A stretch of DNA of 64,000 nucleotides from DAOLCO01 sp964612555 (GCA_964612555.1 CAZTBW010000001.1:1-64000), one strand, 5' to 3'. Positions 49,747 through 59,163 are shown, counted from the first letter of the stretch. A program made the numbers and translations. Notes: generated by a model from the sequence alone, not told the origin.

Positions 49747-50799
49747 TTGAATTATACAGAAGTTTTAGAAAAATATTTATACAGAATTGCACGAGATGAA
49801 CTGAGCGATATAGACTCGGTGCTCCCGCTTTTGAGAAAGGCTACAATATTTGTACTTGGTAAAGCCGGAAATGAAGATGATGAATCTCGTGTTGATCTTT
49901 TTATTCCCTTGAGGAAGAAAAGTGGGGTCAATCTTGTTCCTGTTTTTCTTGCGAATACTCGAAATTTTCAACCTCAACCTTACGGCGAATATGATTTTTT
50001 TGAAATACCAGGTGAATCCCTGCTTCAGGTTCTCCCTCCCAATTATGGTATAATCATAGAACCAATGACCTCTCTTGAGGTGCTTTTCACTCCTGAGATG
50101 CTTGGTAATGGTACTTCTCCTGCTCAACCTTCCGATAATTTACAAACAAGGAATGATTCAAAGGTAAGATATCTTAATCCTTTGGACTCGAAACAGCCGG
50201 TGGAGAGTGGCTCAGCTGATGATTCCAGTTTTGATACTGAAATGAGCTTTGATCTTTTTGGTACATCAGATATCCGGATGGAAGATGAGCCGGGTAATGG
50301 AATGATGGAGGTATCCAGAGATGATGATGAGAAAATTCGGATACGACGTGGAAGGAAGAAAAGTTGGGCTGCTAATCCTGAGTCTGGCTCTGTAAACAGT
50401 TATGAGATAGAGGCACGTCTTGTTAAATTGGTAAGGGGCTTTGATGCCATTCAGGAAGCATATTCAATTACCCAAAAAACTGCCCATAGTGAATGGGTGC
50501 TTGGAGTACTTGCTGAGCCATGGGGTTCAGATGATCGGTTCAGGTTGATAGAATCTGTGGCAAGGATTTCTCAGGAGTTCTATGGATACGCAGGCGCAAT
50601 TGAGGTTTATGATGATCTCAATGATACTCATTCCAAGTCATGGGAGCTTTTCAAGATGATACCTCCGTTTTATTCCAGGGATATCGATGTTGCTTCCTCT
50701 TCTCTCTTGTCCAATATTGAAAAGCTTGATGAGAAGCCCGGTATCAAGGAATCGGTAAGTAAGCTTACAAAATCAGGCTTTAGACTTTTTGGAAGATAA
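49747..50799 (+). CDS. SseB-family protein with acidic linker
   Basis: A 350-residue protein with an SseB N-terminal domain (about 25-120; LFIPLRKKSGVNLVPVFLAN and EIPGESLLQVLPPNYGIIIEP) and an SseB C-terminal-like domain (about 220-335) ending in the family-typical PPFYSR. Between them is a charged, probably disordered linker (about 130-215) carrying FDTEMS (162-167), a peptide also present in the RpoH-like sigma factor 3 kb away. SseB was named for serine sensitivity in E. coli; its molecular role is unclear. TTG start at 49747. Monocistronic, convergent with glyS. Confidence 0.65.
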   Translation: MNYTEVLEKYLYRIARDELSDIDSVLPLLRKATIFVLGKAGNEDDESRVDLFIPLRKKSGVNLVPVFLANTRNFQPQPYGEYDFFEIPGESLLQVLPPNYGIIIEPMTSLEVLFTPEMLGNGTSPAQPSDNLQTRNDSKVRYLNPLDSKQPVESGSADDSSFDTEMSFDLFGTSDIRMEDEPGNGMMEVSRDDDEKIRIRRGRKKSWAANPESGSVNSYEIEARLVKLVRGFDAIQEAYSITQKTAHSEWVLGVLAEPWGSDDRFRLIESVARISQEFYGYAGAIEVYDDLNDTHSKSWELFKMIPPFYSRDIDVASSSLLSNIEKLDEKPGIKESVSKLTKSGFRLFGR

Positions 50800-50835
50800 A
50801 TGCAAGCTGGTGGCGCGGAGTCGCAGAGCGGGCAT

Positions 50836-50851
50836 GGGCAGAACTCTGCCC
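50836..50851. terminator. Possible bidirectional terminator between sseB-like gene and glyS
   Basis: GGGCAGA and TCTGCCC form a perfect 7-bp hairpin with a 2-nt loop midway in the 55-bp gap between two convergent genes. There is no T-run on the plus side (CTACTAAAA follows), so only weak intrinsic termination is expected. Confidence 0.35.
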
Positions 50852-50854
50852 CTA

Positions 50855-52189
50855 CTAAAACCCGATTCTTTTAATTATCTGCTCTCTCAACTCTGAAATT
50901 TTTACTCTGTCTTGAGACAGCGTGTCTCTGTCACGAATAGTAAGGGTGTTATCAGAAAGTGTATCATGGTCAATTGTTATACAGAGTGGGGTGCCCGCTT
51001 CGTCCTGTCTGCGGTATCGTTTACCGATGTTGCCGCTGTCGTCGTAGGTGCAGGCGTAGTGCCCCTTTAGCATCGAAAAAATTTCTCGTGCTTTTTCAGG
51101 ATGACCGTCTTTTTTCAGAAGAGGAAATACCCCGATTTTGACAGGAGCGAGTTTTGGGTGAAGTTTAAGAACTGTTCGTGGGTTACCGTCTATATCTTCA
51201 ACTGCGTATGCATCAATCAGGAAGGTAAGTACGGCACGATCTGTCCCAAGTGCAGGTTCTACCACGTAGGGTATAAACGTCTCTGAAGTAGTCTGATCTC
51301 TCCAGAGGAGTTTCTTACCACTGAACTCACTGTGTTTTGTAAGATCAAAGTCTCCCCGGCAGGCGATCCCCTCAAGTTCACCCCATCCAAATGGAAATAA
51401 ATATTCCACATCCGAGCATGCCGATGAGTAGTGAGCAAGCTCATCCTGGGCATGAGGTTTCAGTCGAAGACGTTCTTTGGAAACTCCAAGGTTGATGAAC
51501 CAGTTCAGACGTTCCTGTCTCCAGTATTCGTACCACTGCATCATTTCTTCCGGACGACAGAAAAACTCCATTTCCATCTGTTCGAATTCACAGGTTCTGA
51601 AGGTAAAGTGGCGGGTTGTTATTTCGTTTCTAAAAGATTTACCTTGCTGGGCTATCCCAAAAGGGAGGTTGACTCTGGTAGAGTCTATCACGTTCTGATA
51701 GTTCACAAAGATTCCCTGTGCTGTTTCGGGACGTAAATAAACCGTATGTGCGGCATCTTCCACGGGACCAAGATTTGTTTTAAACATGAGGTTAAATGCC
51801 CGTGCCTCACCAAATGAACACTGTTCTTTTTTCTTGCCTTTTGGGCAGGGGTGTTTCCCTTCCTCAAAGTGATCTGCCCGTATGCGATTACCACAGACTT
51901 TACATTCGATAAGCGGGTCGGTGAATCCGGAAATATGTCCACTTGCTTCCCACACTCGTGGGTGCATCAGGATGCTGGCGTCGAGTCCGACTACATCTTC
52001 ACGTTCCTGTACTATGGAGTTCCACCAGACGTTTTTAACATTTCTTTTGAGCTCAACACCCAGAGGTCCGTAGTCATAACAGGAAGCAAGCCCCCCATAG
52101 ATCTCACTTGAGGGAAAGATAAATCCCCGTCTTTTTGCAAGCGATACAATGGTTTCGAGTGAATCTACGTTTGCTCTGATGTCTTCCAT
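50855..52189 (-). CDS. glyS: Glycyl-tRNA synthetase (alpha2 type)
   Basis: A class IIa glycyl-tRNA synthetase of 444 residues, the single-chain dimeric type shared with archaea, eukaryotes and many Gram-positives rather than the alpha2beta2 proteobacterial type. Motif-bearing parts: FIFPSSEIYGGLASCYDYGP near the start, metal-like cysteines in ECKVCGNRIRADHFEEGKHPC, motif 2 FRNEITTRHFTFRTCEFEQME (about 186-205) and a C-terminal anticodon-binding domain from about 345 (PVKIGVFPLLKKDG). Monocistronic, divergent from rsmE. Confidence 0.95.
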   Translation of the reverse strand: MEDIRANVDSLETIVSLAKRRGFIFPSSEIYGGLASCYDYGPLGVELKRNVKNVWWNSIVQEREDVVGLDASILMHPRVWEASGHISGFTDPLIECKVCGNRIRADHFEEGKHPCPKGKKKEQCSFGEARAFNLMFKTNLGPVEDAAHTVYLRPETAQGIFVNYQNVIDSTRVNLPFGIAQQGKSFRNEITTRHFTFRTCEFEQMEMEFFCRPEEMMQWYEYWRQERLNWFINLGVSKERLRLKPHAQDELAHYSSACSDVEYLFPFGWGELEGIACRGDFDLTKHSEFSGKKLLWRDQTTSETFIPYVVEPALGTDRAVLTFLIDAYAVEDIDGNPRTVLKLHPKLAPVKIGVFPLLKKDGHPEKAREIFSMLKGHYACTYDDSGNIGKRYRRQDEAGTPLCITIDHDTLSDNTLTIRDRDTLSQDRVKISELREQIIKRIGF

Positions 52190-52303
52190 TTTATTCGAAA
52201 TTCTTTATATAAATTATGCAAGTTATTTATTTTAAAGTTTTATATATTATAATCTAATGATGGTAATGAACAATTAATTCATAAATATATTTACTCTATA
52301 TCA

Positions 52304-53083
52304 ATGCCTAATCTGCAAATTTTTGACTCATTTTTTTCGTATAATATTGGTGCAGTAATAGATGTGCCAAAGGAAAATATCAGCCTTTCTTTTGATGCCT
52401 ACCCTGACTTGAAACTTAAATTCGGTGTTTTCCCCCGGGAATATGGTTTTGGTACGACAATAGAGACTCAGGTGGTCTCAGTCTCCAAAACTCATATCAA
52501 GGTTAAGGTACTGGAGATATGCGAAGAAATAAAAACACCTGAAATATATCTTTTAGTGGCAGTTCCCAGACCTCAGATTTTAAAAAGACTTTTGGAGGGT
52601 CTGGCATATTACCCGGTCAGTGAGCTTCTACTTGTGGTCTCAGAGCGTACTCAAAAGAGCTATCTTCAAAGTAGTACTTTGAGAAAAGAATCACTTGAAA
52701 AGCATTTAAAGCTTGGTGCCATGCAAGCCGGTTATAGTTTCAGACCTCGGGTGACTCTTCTGGAAAAATTCAGTATATTGGCAGATTATTACAATGATGA
52801 AGAAGGAATGATAAAACTGATAACTGATCAGAGTTCTTCCAATTATATAGCAGATTTTTTGAATACCTCGGTTATTTCTGACCCTGAAAATGTTAAGACC
52901 CGTTTTGCCATTGGACCTGAGGCGGGATGGTCGGAGAGAGAGTATCAATTTTTTATCGATAATGGGTATAGAGATATTAGATTGGCAGATTCAGTTCTTA
53001 GAGTAGATACCGCTGCACTGGCTGCAACCTCACAGCTTTACATGAGCTGGAACATGATAAGAACCCGGAATCCCGATAAATAA
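52304..53083 (+). CDS. rsmE: 16S rRNA (uracil1498-N3)-methyltransferase
   Basis: RsmE, 259 residues, methylates U1498 of 16S rRNA. The C-terminal SPOUT/trefoil-knot signature is RFAIGPEAGWSEREYQFF followed by DIRLADSVLRVDTAALAA (about 230-247). The N-terminal PUA-like part begins after about residue 15. TATAAT at 52248-52253 may be its -10. It is followed by the sigma factor gene after 13 bp. Confidence 0.9.
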   Translation: MPNLQIFDSFFSYNIGAVIDVPKENISLSFDAYPDLKLKFGVFPREYGFGTTIETQVVSVSKTHIKVKVLEICEEIKTPEIYLLVAVPRPQILKRLLEGLAYYPVSELLLVVSERTQKSYLQSSTLRKESLEKHLKLGAMQAGYSFRPRVTLLEKFSILADYYNDEEGMIKLITDQSSSNYIADFLNTSVISDPENVKTRFAIGPEAGWSEREYQFFIDNGYRDIRLADSVLRVDTAALAATSQLYMSWNMIRTRNPDK

Positions 53084-53096
53084 AAAAACGAAACGC

Positions 53097-54155
53097 ATGA
53101 TAAGAAAGAAGAAATCATCAGAGGACTCACCCAAGCCAAGGGAGCCCAAGCCGAGGGAGCCGGATGAAATTATTCATGGTGGCTCATCATCATCAGGTTC
53201 TTCCGGTTTTGATACTGAAATGTCAGCTCTGGATGAATGGGGGGGTGATGGCGTTTTTGTGAGCGATTCGAAGGATCTCATTCGTTATGACCCAATACAA
53301 AGTTATTTACAGGAAATAAAACACATCCCTCAGCTCAGTAAAGAGGAAGAGCACGAACTTGCAGTTCGTTACAAACTCGAAGGTGATAAAGCTGCGGGGC
53401 TCAAGCTCGTTGTTTCAAACCTGCGTCTTGTCGTTATGATTGCAAGAGAGCATCAAAGAAATGTTCAAAACATTCTTGATCTGGTACAGGAGGGAAATAT
53501 CGGTCTGCTTGAGGCAGTTGAAAAATATGATCCCTTCAGGGGTATCCGATTTCCGTCATATGCCGTGTATTGGATTAGAGCCTATGTACTTAGATATCTG
53601 ATTAATAATATCCGCCTGGTCAAGATTGGAACAACGCAGGCACAAAGAAAGCTGTTCTTTAATCTGGTAAAAGAAAAAGAGAAACTGGAGCAGGAAGGTT
53701 TTGTGCCGGAAGCCCGATTACTGGCAGACCGCCTGGGAGTGAAGGAGTCTGAAGTGGTTGAGATGCAGCAACGATTGCAACTACCCGATGTGAGTGTTGA
53801 TGCGCCGGTCAATCACTCTGATGGGGAATCGCTTGATTTACATTCCGTACTGCCGGCAGATCAGGAAGGAGTTGAAGACATTGTAATAGACGCTGATTTT
53901 TACGCTTCTGTGAGAGAGGGGATTGAGGAGTTTAAAAAGACTGCTGATTCCAAAGAGGTTGCTATTATAGATCAGAGGTTGTTTAATGAAGAGCCTAAAA
54001 CTTTACAGGAAATTGCTGATTCATTCGGTATAAGTCGTGAGCGAATACGGCAGATAGAAACTCGTCTGAAAGAGCGATTAAAAAAGTTCTTTACGGAGAA
54101 ACTTGCCCTTGATGAAACTATGGAAATTCAGGATACTCCCGGAGATAATGAATAA
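53097..54155 (+). CDS. rpoH: RpoH-like alternative RNA polymerase sigma factor
   Basis: A 352-residue sigma-70 family factor of group 3 type, RpoH-like. Region 1.2 starts RYDPIQSYLQEIKHIPQLSK (about 62-81), region 2 contains NLRLVVMIAREHQ and the -10 reading segment EKYDPFRGIRFPSYAVYWIR (about 142-161), and region 4 has the -35 helix GISRERIRQIETRLKERL (about 313-330). The first 60 residues are a disordered, charged extension with two copies of a PKPREPK-like repeat and the peptide FDTEMS (38-43). RpoH governs heat shock; assignment within group 3 is by similarity only. The gene overlaps the following LytM gene by 8 bp. Confidence 0.85.
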   Translation: MIRKKKSSEDSPKPREPKPREPDEIIHGGSSSSGSSGFDTEMSALDEWGGDGVFVSDSKDLIRYDPIQSYLQEIKHIPQLSKEEEHELAVRYKLEGDKAAGLKLVVSNLRLVVMIAREHQRNVQNILDLVQEGNIGLLEAVEKYDPFRGIRFPSYAVYWIRAYVLRYLINNIRLVKIGTTQAQRKLFFNLVKEKEKLEQEGFVPEARLLADRLGVKESEVVEMQQRLQLPDVSVDAPVNHSDGESLDLHSVLPADQEGVEDIVIDADFYASVREGIEEFKKTADSKEVAIIDQRLFNEEPKTLQEIADSFGISRERIRQIETRLKERLKKFFTEKLALDETMEIQDTPGDNE

Positions 54156-55653
54156 GATAAGTGCATTTCTAAGAGCGATTTCATCATATCTGATTGTTGC
54201 AGGTGTTCTTGCAATCGTATTTTTCCTGATTACTACTCAGGTGCCCTTACTCAGATATTTTTTTGAAAAGAATGCACCGGTGATTCTTATGGAAAAAGTT
54301 CCCGAAGGTCTTGGTGTAAAACCTCAGAAAATTCTCTTTACCGTTGAAGATGATCAATCGGGGATAGAGCTGATTCGTGCTCGTGCCGAGCAGTCCAATA
54401 TTTCGGTTGATCTCTACACAAATTATCTCCCTTTGGGTACCCACTCGCATCAGGTGGAGCTTTCACTTGATGCTACCAATCTGGGTTTCAAAAAGGGTGT
54501 GGTAAGAATTGTGATTGAAGCGTTTGACCGTTCACTTGAAAGTAACGGTGTGCGACATTTTTTTGAAGTTCCGGTTCGTTTTGATTCACCGGAAATTGAA
54601 ATTATTACCTCTCAGCACAATGCTCAAAGAACGGGTATGGAGTTTGTGGTGTACAGAATAAAGTCAGATTCCGCATCCAGGAGTGGTGTGCGGGTGGGCT
54701 CGACTCTTTTTGAGGGTTTCCCTGCTGAACAATTTGACCCGGAGCTTTCAGGGATATCTGATTTGCACGTGTGTTTTTTTGCGATACCACTTGATTTTAA
54801 TGACTCTACGGGGAAGATTTCCGTATATGCAAGTAACAGCGTTGGGAACGTGTCAGAGAGAAGCTTCTACTATAGAATCAGGGAGAGGAAAGCCAGATCC
54901 TGGGAATATAAACTTGAATCTCCGAAAACTGCGACATTTCCGTATTATGAAGAGCTAAGAGAGAAGTTACTTTCCAAACCACTGCATCCGGAAAAGCTTT
55001 GGAGTGATTTTCTTATAAAGCCTATTGGTTCTGACTCTTCTCCCAGAATTGGGGATAGTATAGTTTTGATATCTGATGAGACTCCTCAACAGGAATATAC
55101 CAACTTCTTGCTCAGTTTCAGGACTCGGGGAAAAGCTCCGGTCATGCTTTCTAACCCGGGACATCTGGTTTACAGTGGTAAAACTGAAAAATTTCGTGGT
55201 CTGGTAATTCTTGATCATGGTTTTGGGCTTGTTTCCGTGTACTCGGGTTTGAATTCTGTTATAGAGAATCGTCAGGGACCTATACCTCAGGGAGAAATAC
55301 TCGGGGAGACGAGCGTACTCTCGCATCTTGACAGTTATGGTTTTGAGTATGGGCTTTTTTTTCAGGGAGTACCCGTTCGCCCGGAGGAGTGGTGGGATAA
55401 AAAGTGGGTGTTTGATCATGTGTTGCACAAGATTTCAGAAATCAAGACTCGATACAATATCAGAAGTGTGATTTCGCGTGACGGCGTTATCCCAGGCGAT
55501 GGTGTTATTTCAGGTGATGCCCAAACTGAACCGCTACCAGGAACTGAACTGTTGCCGGGAACTGAGCCGCTGCCGGGGGGATATGAGAGAGTTCCTGCCT
55601 ATGAACACGAAGTTGGGAATGGAAAATATTATGATGAGGATCGTGACTTTTAG
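54148..55653 (+). CDS. Degenerate LytM/M23 peptidase-family envelope protein
   Basis: A 501-residue envelope protein: N-terminal membrane anchor (about 8-27), a beta-rich region, and a C-terminal LytM (M23) domain in which RGLVILDHGFGLVSVYSGLN (about 350-369) matches the usual ViIdHGxGlyTlY core. The zinc-binding HLHFE motif is replaced by FEYGLF and I see no HxxxD motif, so it is probably inactive, like EnvC-type amidase activators. A short Pro/Gly/Thr repeat (PLPGTELLPGTEPLPGG) lies near the end. The sequence-based start is ATG 54148; an earlier ATG at 54103 lies within the sigma gene. Upstream neighbour of the ccm genes. Confidence 0.7.
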   Translation: MNKISAFLRAISSYLIVAGVLAIVFFLITTQVPLLRYFFEKNAPVILMEKVPEGLGVKPQKILFTVEDDQSGIELIRARAEQSNISVDLYTNYLPLGTHSHQVELSLDATNLGFKKGVVRIVIEAFDRSLESNGVRHFFEVPVRFDSPEIEIITSQHNAQRTGMEFVVYRIKSDSASRSGVRVGSTLFEGFPAEQFDPELSGISDLHVCFFAIPLDFNDSTGKISVYASNSVGNVSERSFYYRIRERKARSWEYKLESPKTATFPYYEELREKLLSKPLHPEKLWSDFLIKPIGSDSSPRIGDSIVLISDETPQQEYTNFLLSFRTRGKAPVMLSNPGHLVYSGKTEKFRGLVILDHGFGLVSVYSGLNSVIENRQGPIPQGEILGETSVLSHLDSYGFEYGLFFQGVPVRPEEWWDKKWVFDHVLHKISEIKTRYNIRSVISRDGVIPGDGVISGDAQTEPLPGTELLPGTEPLPGGYERVPAYEHEVGNGKYYDEDRDF

Positions 55654-55669
55654 ATAGTGTTTCACTGAT

Positions 55670-56125
55670 ATGTTAAAACTTGCCATACCGATTATTATTA
55701 CTGCTTTTGTTTTGGTGTTTCTCATTAACTCAGCAGTTGAAGAGAGTGCCAAAAAAGTGCTTACAGTGACTGAACTCAGAGCTGAAGTCCTTAAAGCCGA
55801 AGCGCCCGGGAGTAGTTTTGTTACGAAAGAAAGGATTCGTCTTGGAGCAAGAGTGGCATCAAGTGATATCAAAGTGACCTCTGAACCTCTCAGGCAGGTT
55901 TCTTTTTATATAAAGGATATTGAAGGAGCACACGACGAAACGCTGCTTGTAAAATATAATGGTCTTATGCCGGATACTTTGAGAGAGGGCAGAGATGTCA
56001 TCCTGGAGGGTGATTTTGATGGAAGTATATTTTATGCAAATACTCTTAACACCCAGTGTCCTTCCAAATATGAACCGCCAGACCCCTTGACGGGTAAGAA
56101 GAAGGAGTACTCTTCAGAGTACTGA
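55670..56125 (+). CDS. ccmE: Cytochrome c maturation heme chaperone CcmE, Cys-variant
   Basis: CcmE, 151 residues, carries heme to apocytochromes from its periplasmic OB-fold domain; the N-terminal helix (about 4-20) anchors it. The conserved DTLREGRDVILEGDF segment is present. The covalent heme site, normally HxxxY, is CPSKY here (Cys130, Tyr134), the cysteine variant known from Desulfovibrio and archaea (system I*), which work without CcmH. First ccm gene; 4 bp before ccmF. The variant is directly visible; the biochemical meaning rests on known system I* work. Confidence 0.92.
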   Translation: MLKLAIPIIITAFVLVFLINSAVEESAKKVLTVTELRAEVLKAEAPGSSFVTKERIRLGARVASSDIKVTSEPLRQVSFYIKDIEGAHDETLLVKYNGLMPDTLREGRDVILEGDFDGSIFYANTLNTQCPSKYEPPDPLTGKKKEYSSEY

Positions 56126-56129
56126 GTGC

Positions 56130-58193
56130 ATGGATATTACCACTTTATCGATCGGTCATTTTGCTCTGGTAAGCAGTTTTATGCTTTCCCTGTATGCCAT
56201 TTTTGTTGGCGTGTATGCTGCGGTTAAAGGTGCTGAGACTCAAGGTTCTGCCAAATCAACATCCTCGGCAGCGACTGCAATTATACTCATGGGTGCTTTC
56301 TCCTGTCTTTCCCTGTTTTTCCTGATTCTTTCTTTTCTGAATAACGACTATTCCAATCTCTATGTTTGGCAACACTCTTCAAATGATATGCATCCGTTTT
56401 ACCTCATAGGGGCGGTGTGGGGAGGTATGGATGGTTCCATGCTTCTTTGGGCGGTTATTATGTGTGTGTATGCCATGGTGGTGGTAATCAGAAAAAAGAC
56501 GGTACCCGGAAAACTCTTCAGTTGGGTTGTTCCGGTACTTGGAGCTGCGTGTTCATTTTTTTTACTTGTGGTGACTTTTCTTACCAATCCATTCAGAATG
56601 ATACCTCAGGGGATAATTCATCCGGACGGAAACGGTTTAAATCCATTACTTCAGAATCCTTCAATGATGATTCATCCTCCCATGTTGTATCTTGGGTTTA
56701 CCGGATTCGTAGTTCCTTTTGCATTTTGTCTTGCAGCGCTTCTAAGTGGGGAGCTGACCTCTTCCTGGATACGTCTTACAAGAAGATGGACATTGATCTC
56801 CTGGGTGTTCCTGACTGCGGGGATCATTCTTGGGGGGCACTGGGCGTATATTGAGCTTGGATGGGGAGGGTTCTGGGCATGGGATCCTGTAGAAAACGCG
56901 TCTTTTCTTCCCTGGCTGAGTGGCACTGCCTTTCTTCACTCCGTGATGGTGCAGGAGCATCGTGGTATGCTCAGGGTGTGGAATATTATGCTTGCCGTAG
57001 TTACTTATCTTCTTACCGTTTTTGGAACATTTCTTACCAGAAGTGGTGTGGTGCAGAGTGTTCATGCCTTTGCCGAGACTGACGTTGGCTGGGTATTTCT
57101 TGTCTATCTTGTGGTAATGCTGGTTTTTACTCTTGTTCTTGTGGTGTATCGCTGGAGCAGTCTTAAGCCGGAAAATGCTCTTCAAAGCTATTTTTCCCGG
57201 GAAGCCGCATTTCTTTTCAATAACATTTGTCTTCTTGCCATATTGATTACCACGCTTTGGGGGGTAATGCTTCCTGTTATTACAGAGGCATTTACGGGTG
57301 AGCAGTCAGTGGTAGGTCCCCCGTTTTTTAATAAAGTCACTGCTCCTCTCTTTATTTTCCTTTTGTTTCTTATGGCAGTTGGTCCTCTTATCTCCTGGAG
57401 GAATAACAGTTTGTCTCAGCTGAGAAAGACATTTTTGTTTCCTCTTCTTGTTGCTTTTCTTGTTCTTCTCCTTGGTCTTTTTCTTGACCCGGAGAGACCG
57501 CTTGCGGCTCTTTCATTCAGTATGAGTGCTTTGGTGATTGTTACCATACTTACAGATTTCCATCGTGCTGCAAAAATGCGAACAGCAGTAAATCAGAACT
57601 CCTATGGAAAAGAGATATTTTCACTTTTAAAGAGAAAGCCCAGAAAATATGGGGCGCATGTTATTCATCTGGCGGTAGCATGTGCGGCAATTTCCATCAC
57701 TGCCGCTACGGTCTATAAGATCGAGCGTGATATATCGCTTCCCAAAGGGGGTAGTTATGAAGTGGGGTCATATTCGCTTAAATATACCGGTCTAAAAGAA
57801 GAAAAGGGATACGGCTATCAGGCTCTTGTGTCGACAGTAGAAGTGTATAACAGATATAGTGGTGCATATATCACAACTCTTATTCCGGAAAAACGAGTGT
57901 ATGCACGCAGTGAAGAAATTACCACCGAAGTGGATATTCGCTCCACTCTTAAGGAAGACCTTTATATTGCTTTTGCAGGACTTGAAACCAGCGGTGAAGA
58001 TGAGCACCCCAGTCCGGGAGGAAGGATGGATTATGATACGGCTCATGCCGTATTTAAAGTATTTATTAATCCGCTTCAGGTATGGCTCTGGTTCAGTTCT
58101 GCTCTGATGCTGGGAGGGTCATTGATTGTTCTTGCTGAAAATCTATGGCTTGGAACGCCTGCCAGAGTAAAAGGTATAAAGGGGGCTGCTTGA
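56130..58193 (+). CDS. ccmF: Cytochrome c heme lyase subunit CcmF
   Basis: CcmF, 687 residues (somewhat long), transfers heme from CcmE to cytochromes. About 14-15 membrane helices. The tryptophan-rich WWD heme-handling domain reads WGGFWAWDPVENASFLPWL (about 248-266), with HPPMLYLGFTGF and HSVMVQEHRGMLRVWN flanking. The FLTRSGVVQSVHAF segment is also typical. Part of ccmEF-I-ABCD. Confidence 0.96.
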   Translation: MDITTLSIGHFALVSSFMLSLYAIFVGVYAAVKGAETQGSAKSTSSAATAIILMGAFSCLSLFFLILSFLNNDYSNLYVWQHSSNDMHPFYLIGAVWGGMDGSMLLWAVIMCVYAMVVVIRKKTVPGKLFSWVVPVLGAACSFFLLVVTFLTNPFRMIPQGIIHPDGNGLNPLLQNPSMMIHPPMLYLGFTGFVVPFAFCLAALLSGELTSSWIRLTRRWTLISWVFLTAGIILGGHWAYIELGWGGFWAWDPVENASFLPWLSGTAFLHSVMVQEHRGMLRVWNIMLAVVTYLLTVFGTFLTRSGVVQSVHAFAETDVGWVFLVYLVVMLVFTLVLVVYRWSSLKPENALQSYFSREAAFLFNNICLLAILITTLWGVMLPVITEAFTGEQSVVGPPFFNKVTAPLFIFLLFLMAVGPLISWRNNSLSQLRKTFLFPLLVAFLVLLLGLFLDPERPLAALSFSMSALVIVTILTDFHRAAKMRTAVNQNSYGKEIFSLLKRKPRKYGAHVIHLAVACAAISITAATVYKIERDISLPKGGSYEVGSYSLKYTGLKEEKGYGYQALVSTVEVYNRYSGAYITTLIPEKRVYARSEEITTEVDIRSTLKEDLYIAFAGLETSGEDEHPSPGGRMDYDTAHAVFKVFINPLQVWLWFSSALMLGGSLIVLAENLWLGTPARVKGIKGAA

Positions 58194-58197
58194 GATA

Positions 58198-58482
58198 ATG
58201 GATTTTTTTAGCGCACTTTCACTGGTTGTTACATTGGTTCTTTCTTTACTTACGGTAGTACTACTCCTTAGACCCTTCTTGTCAGATGATCAGTCGTTTA
58301 CTGAAACTGCAAGTAAAGACTCGGAAATGGAGGCACAGGAGAAAATTTTACAAAGAGAAGCGATTCTTGATTCTCTGGAGGAGCTTGAACTTGCCAGAAG
58401 AAATAATGAAATATCCGATACTCACTATGCTGAGAAAAAAGCTCTCATTATGCAGGATGCCTCGACACTTTTAAAAGAATAA
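58198..58482 (+). CDS. Short CcmI-like protein (N-terminal part only)
   Basis: A 94-residue protein with one N-terminal membrane helix (FFSALSLVVTLVLSLLTVVLLLRPF, broken here to LVVTLVLSLLTVVLLLRPF) and a C-terminal coiled coil containing REAILDSLEELELARRNNEI and ISDTHYAEKKALIMQ. The pattern LRPF...LDSLEELELARRNNEISD..Y matches the start of CcmI, but the long periplasmic TPR part is missing. It may anchor or tether apocytochrome or another Ccm part. Named by position and pattern; moderate confidence. Confidence 0.55.
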   Translation: MDFFSALSLVVTLVLSLLTVVLLLRPFLSDDQSFTETASKDSEMEAQEKILQREAILDSLEELELARRNNEISDTHYAEKKALIMQDASTLLKE

Positions 58483-58483
58483 G

Positions 58484-59161
58484 ATGCTTACTCAAATTAC
58501 TCTTGAAAATGTCTGGAAATTTTATGGGGAGGTTCCTGTTCTGAAAAATGTTTCCTGTTCTTTTAGAAAGGGGGAGATATATTTTGTACGTGGGGGTAAT
58601 GGTTCCGGTAAAACAACTCTTCTTTCTCTCCTTTGTGGATATTTACGGGAGCAGGAAGGCAGCGTCACCTATAAAATAAATCAAGATGAATCAGGCACCC
58701 CACCTGATTTCAGATATTTGATTCACGGAGTAGGGGCTCGTGGGCTTTATTCTGATCTCAGTGTATATGAAAACATCCGAATATTTCACGTTGGGCTCAG
58801 TTCTTTTCCGGAGAAAAAAGAAGCTTCGTATCTCAAAGAGATAGATAAGGTTTTGGAAGATTTTAATCTTTTAGAGGTAGGGGAAAAAAAAGTTTCTGCT
58901 CTTTCAATGGGGTATATGCAACGCTTGTATCTTGCCCGTATATTTCTCTCCCGGGTTCTTTCACCGCTTCCGTGGATAGTACTGGATGAGCCGGATGTCT
59001 TTCTTGATTCCGAGGGCTTGGATTATTTAAGAGTAGTATTGGGTGATCTTCACAAAAGTGGCGGTACCTGCATACTTTCTTCTCATAGTGAAAATCTTCT
59101 TACTGATCTTCCAACAAAAACTATTTTTATGCGTGATGGTTATTTAGAGGAGCGTGAATAG
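58484..59161 (+). CDS. ccmA: Heme exporter ATP-binding protein CcmA
   Basis: CcmA, 225 residues, the ATPase of the CcmABCD complex that releases holo-CcmE. Walker A GGNGSGKTTLLSLL (about 37-50), ABC signature LSMGYMQRLYLAR (about 141-153), Walker B WIVLDEPDVFLD (about 166-177). Overlap-free, 2 bp before ccmB, whose start is GTG. Confidence 0.92.
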   Translation: MLTQITLENVWKFYGEVPVLKNVSCSFRKGEIYFVRGGNGSGKTTLLSLLCGYLREQEGSVTYKINQDESGTPPDFRYLIHGVGARGLYSDLSVYENIRIFHVGLSSFPEKKEASYLKEIDKVLEDFNLLEVGEKKVSALSMGYMQRLYLARIFLSRVLSPLPWIVLDEPDVFLDSEGLDYLRVVLGDLHKSGGTCILSSHSENLLTDLPTKTIFMRDGYLEERE

Positions 59162-59163
59162 CC

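Noticed and set aside
50800..50854. Third copy of the hairpin element (gggcagaactctgccc)
   Set aside because: Shares only a short ttctgcc-like piece with copy 1 and lacks both internal motifs.
55480..55590. Short repeat in the LytM gene as a recombination-active repeat
   Set aside because: Units are few, imperfect and keep the reading frame; this looks like ordinary low-complexity protein sequence.
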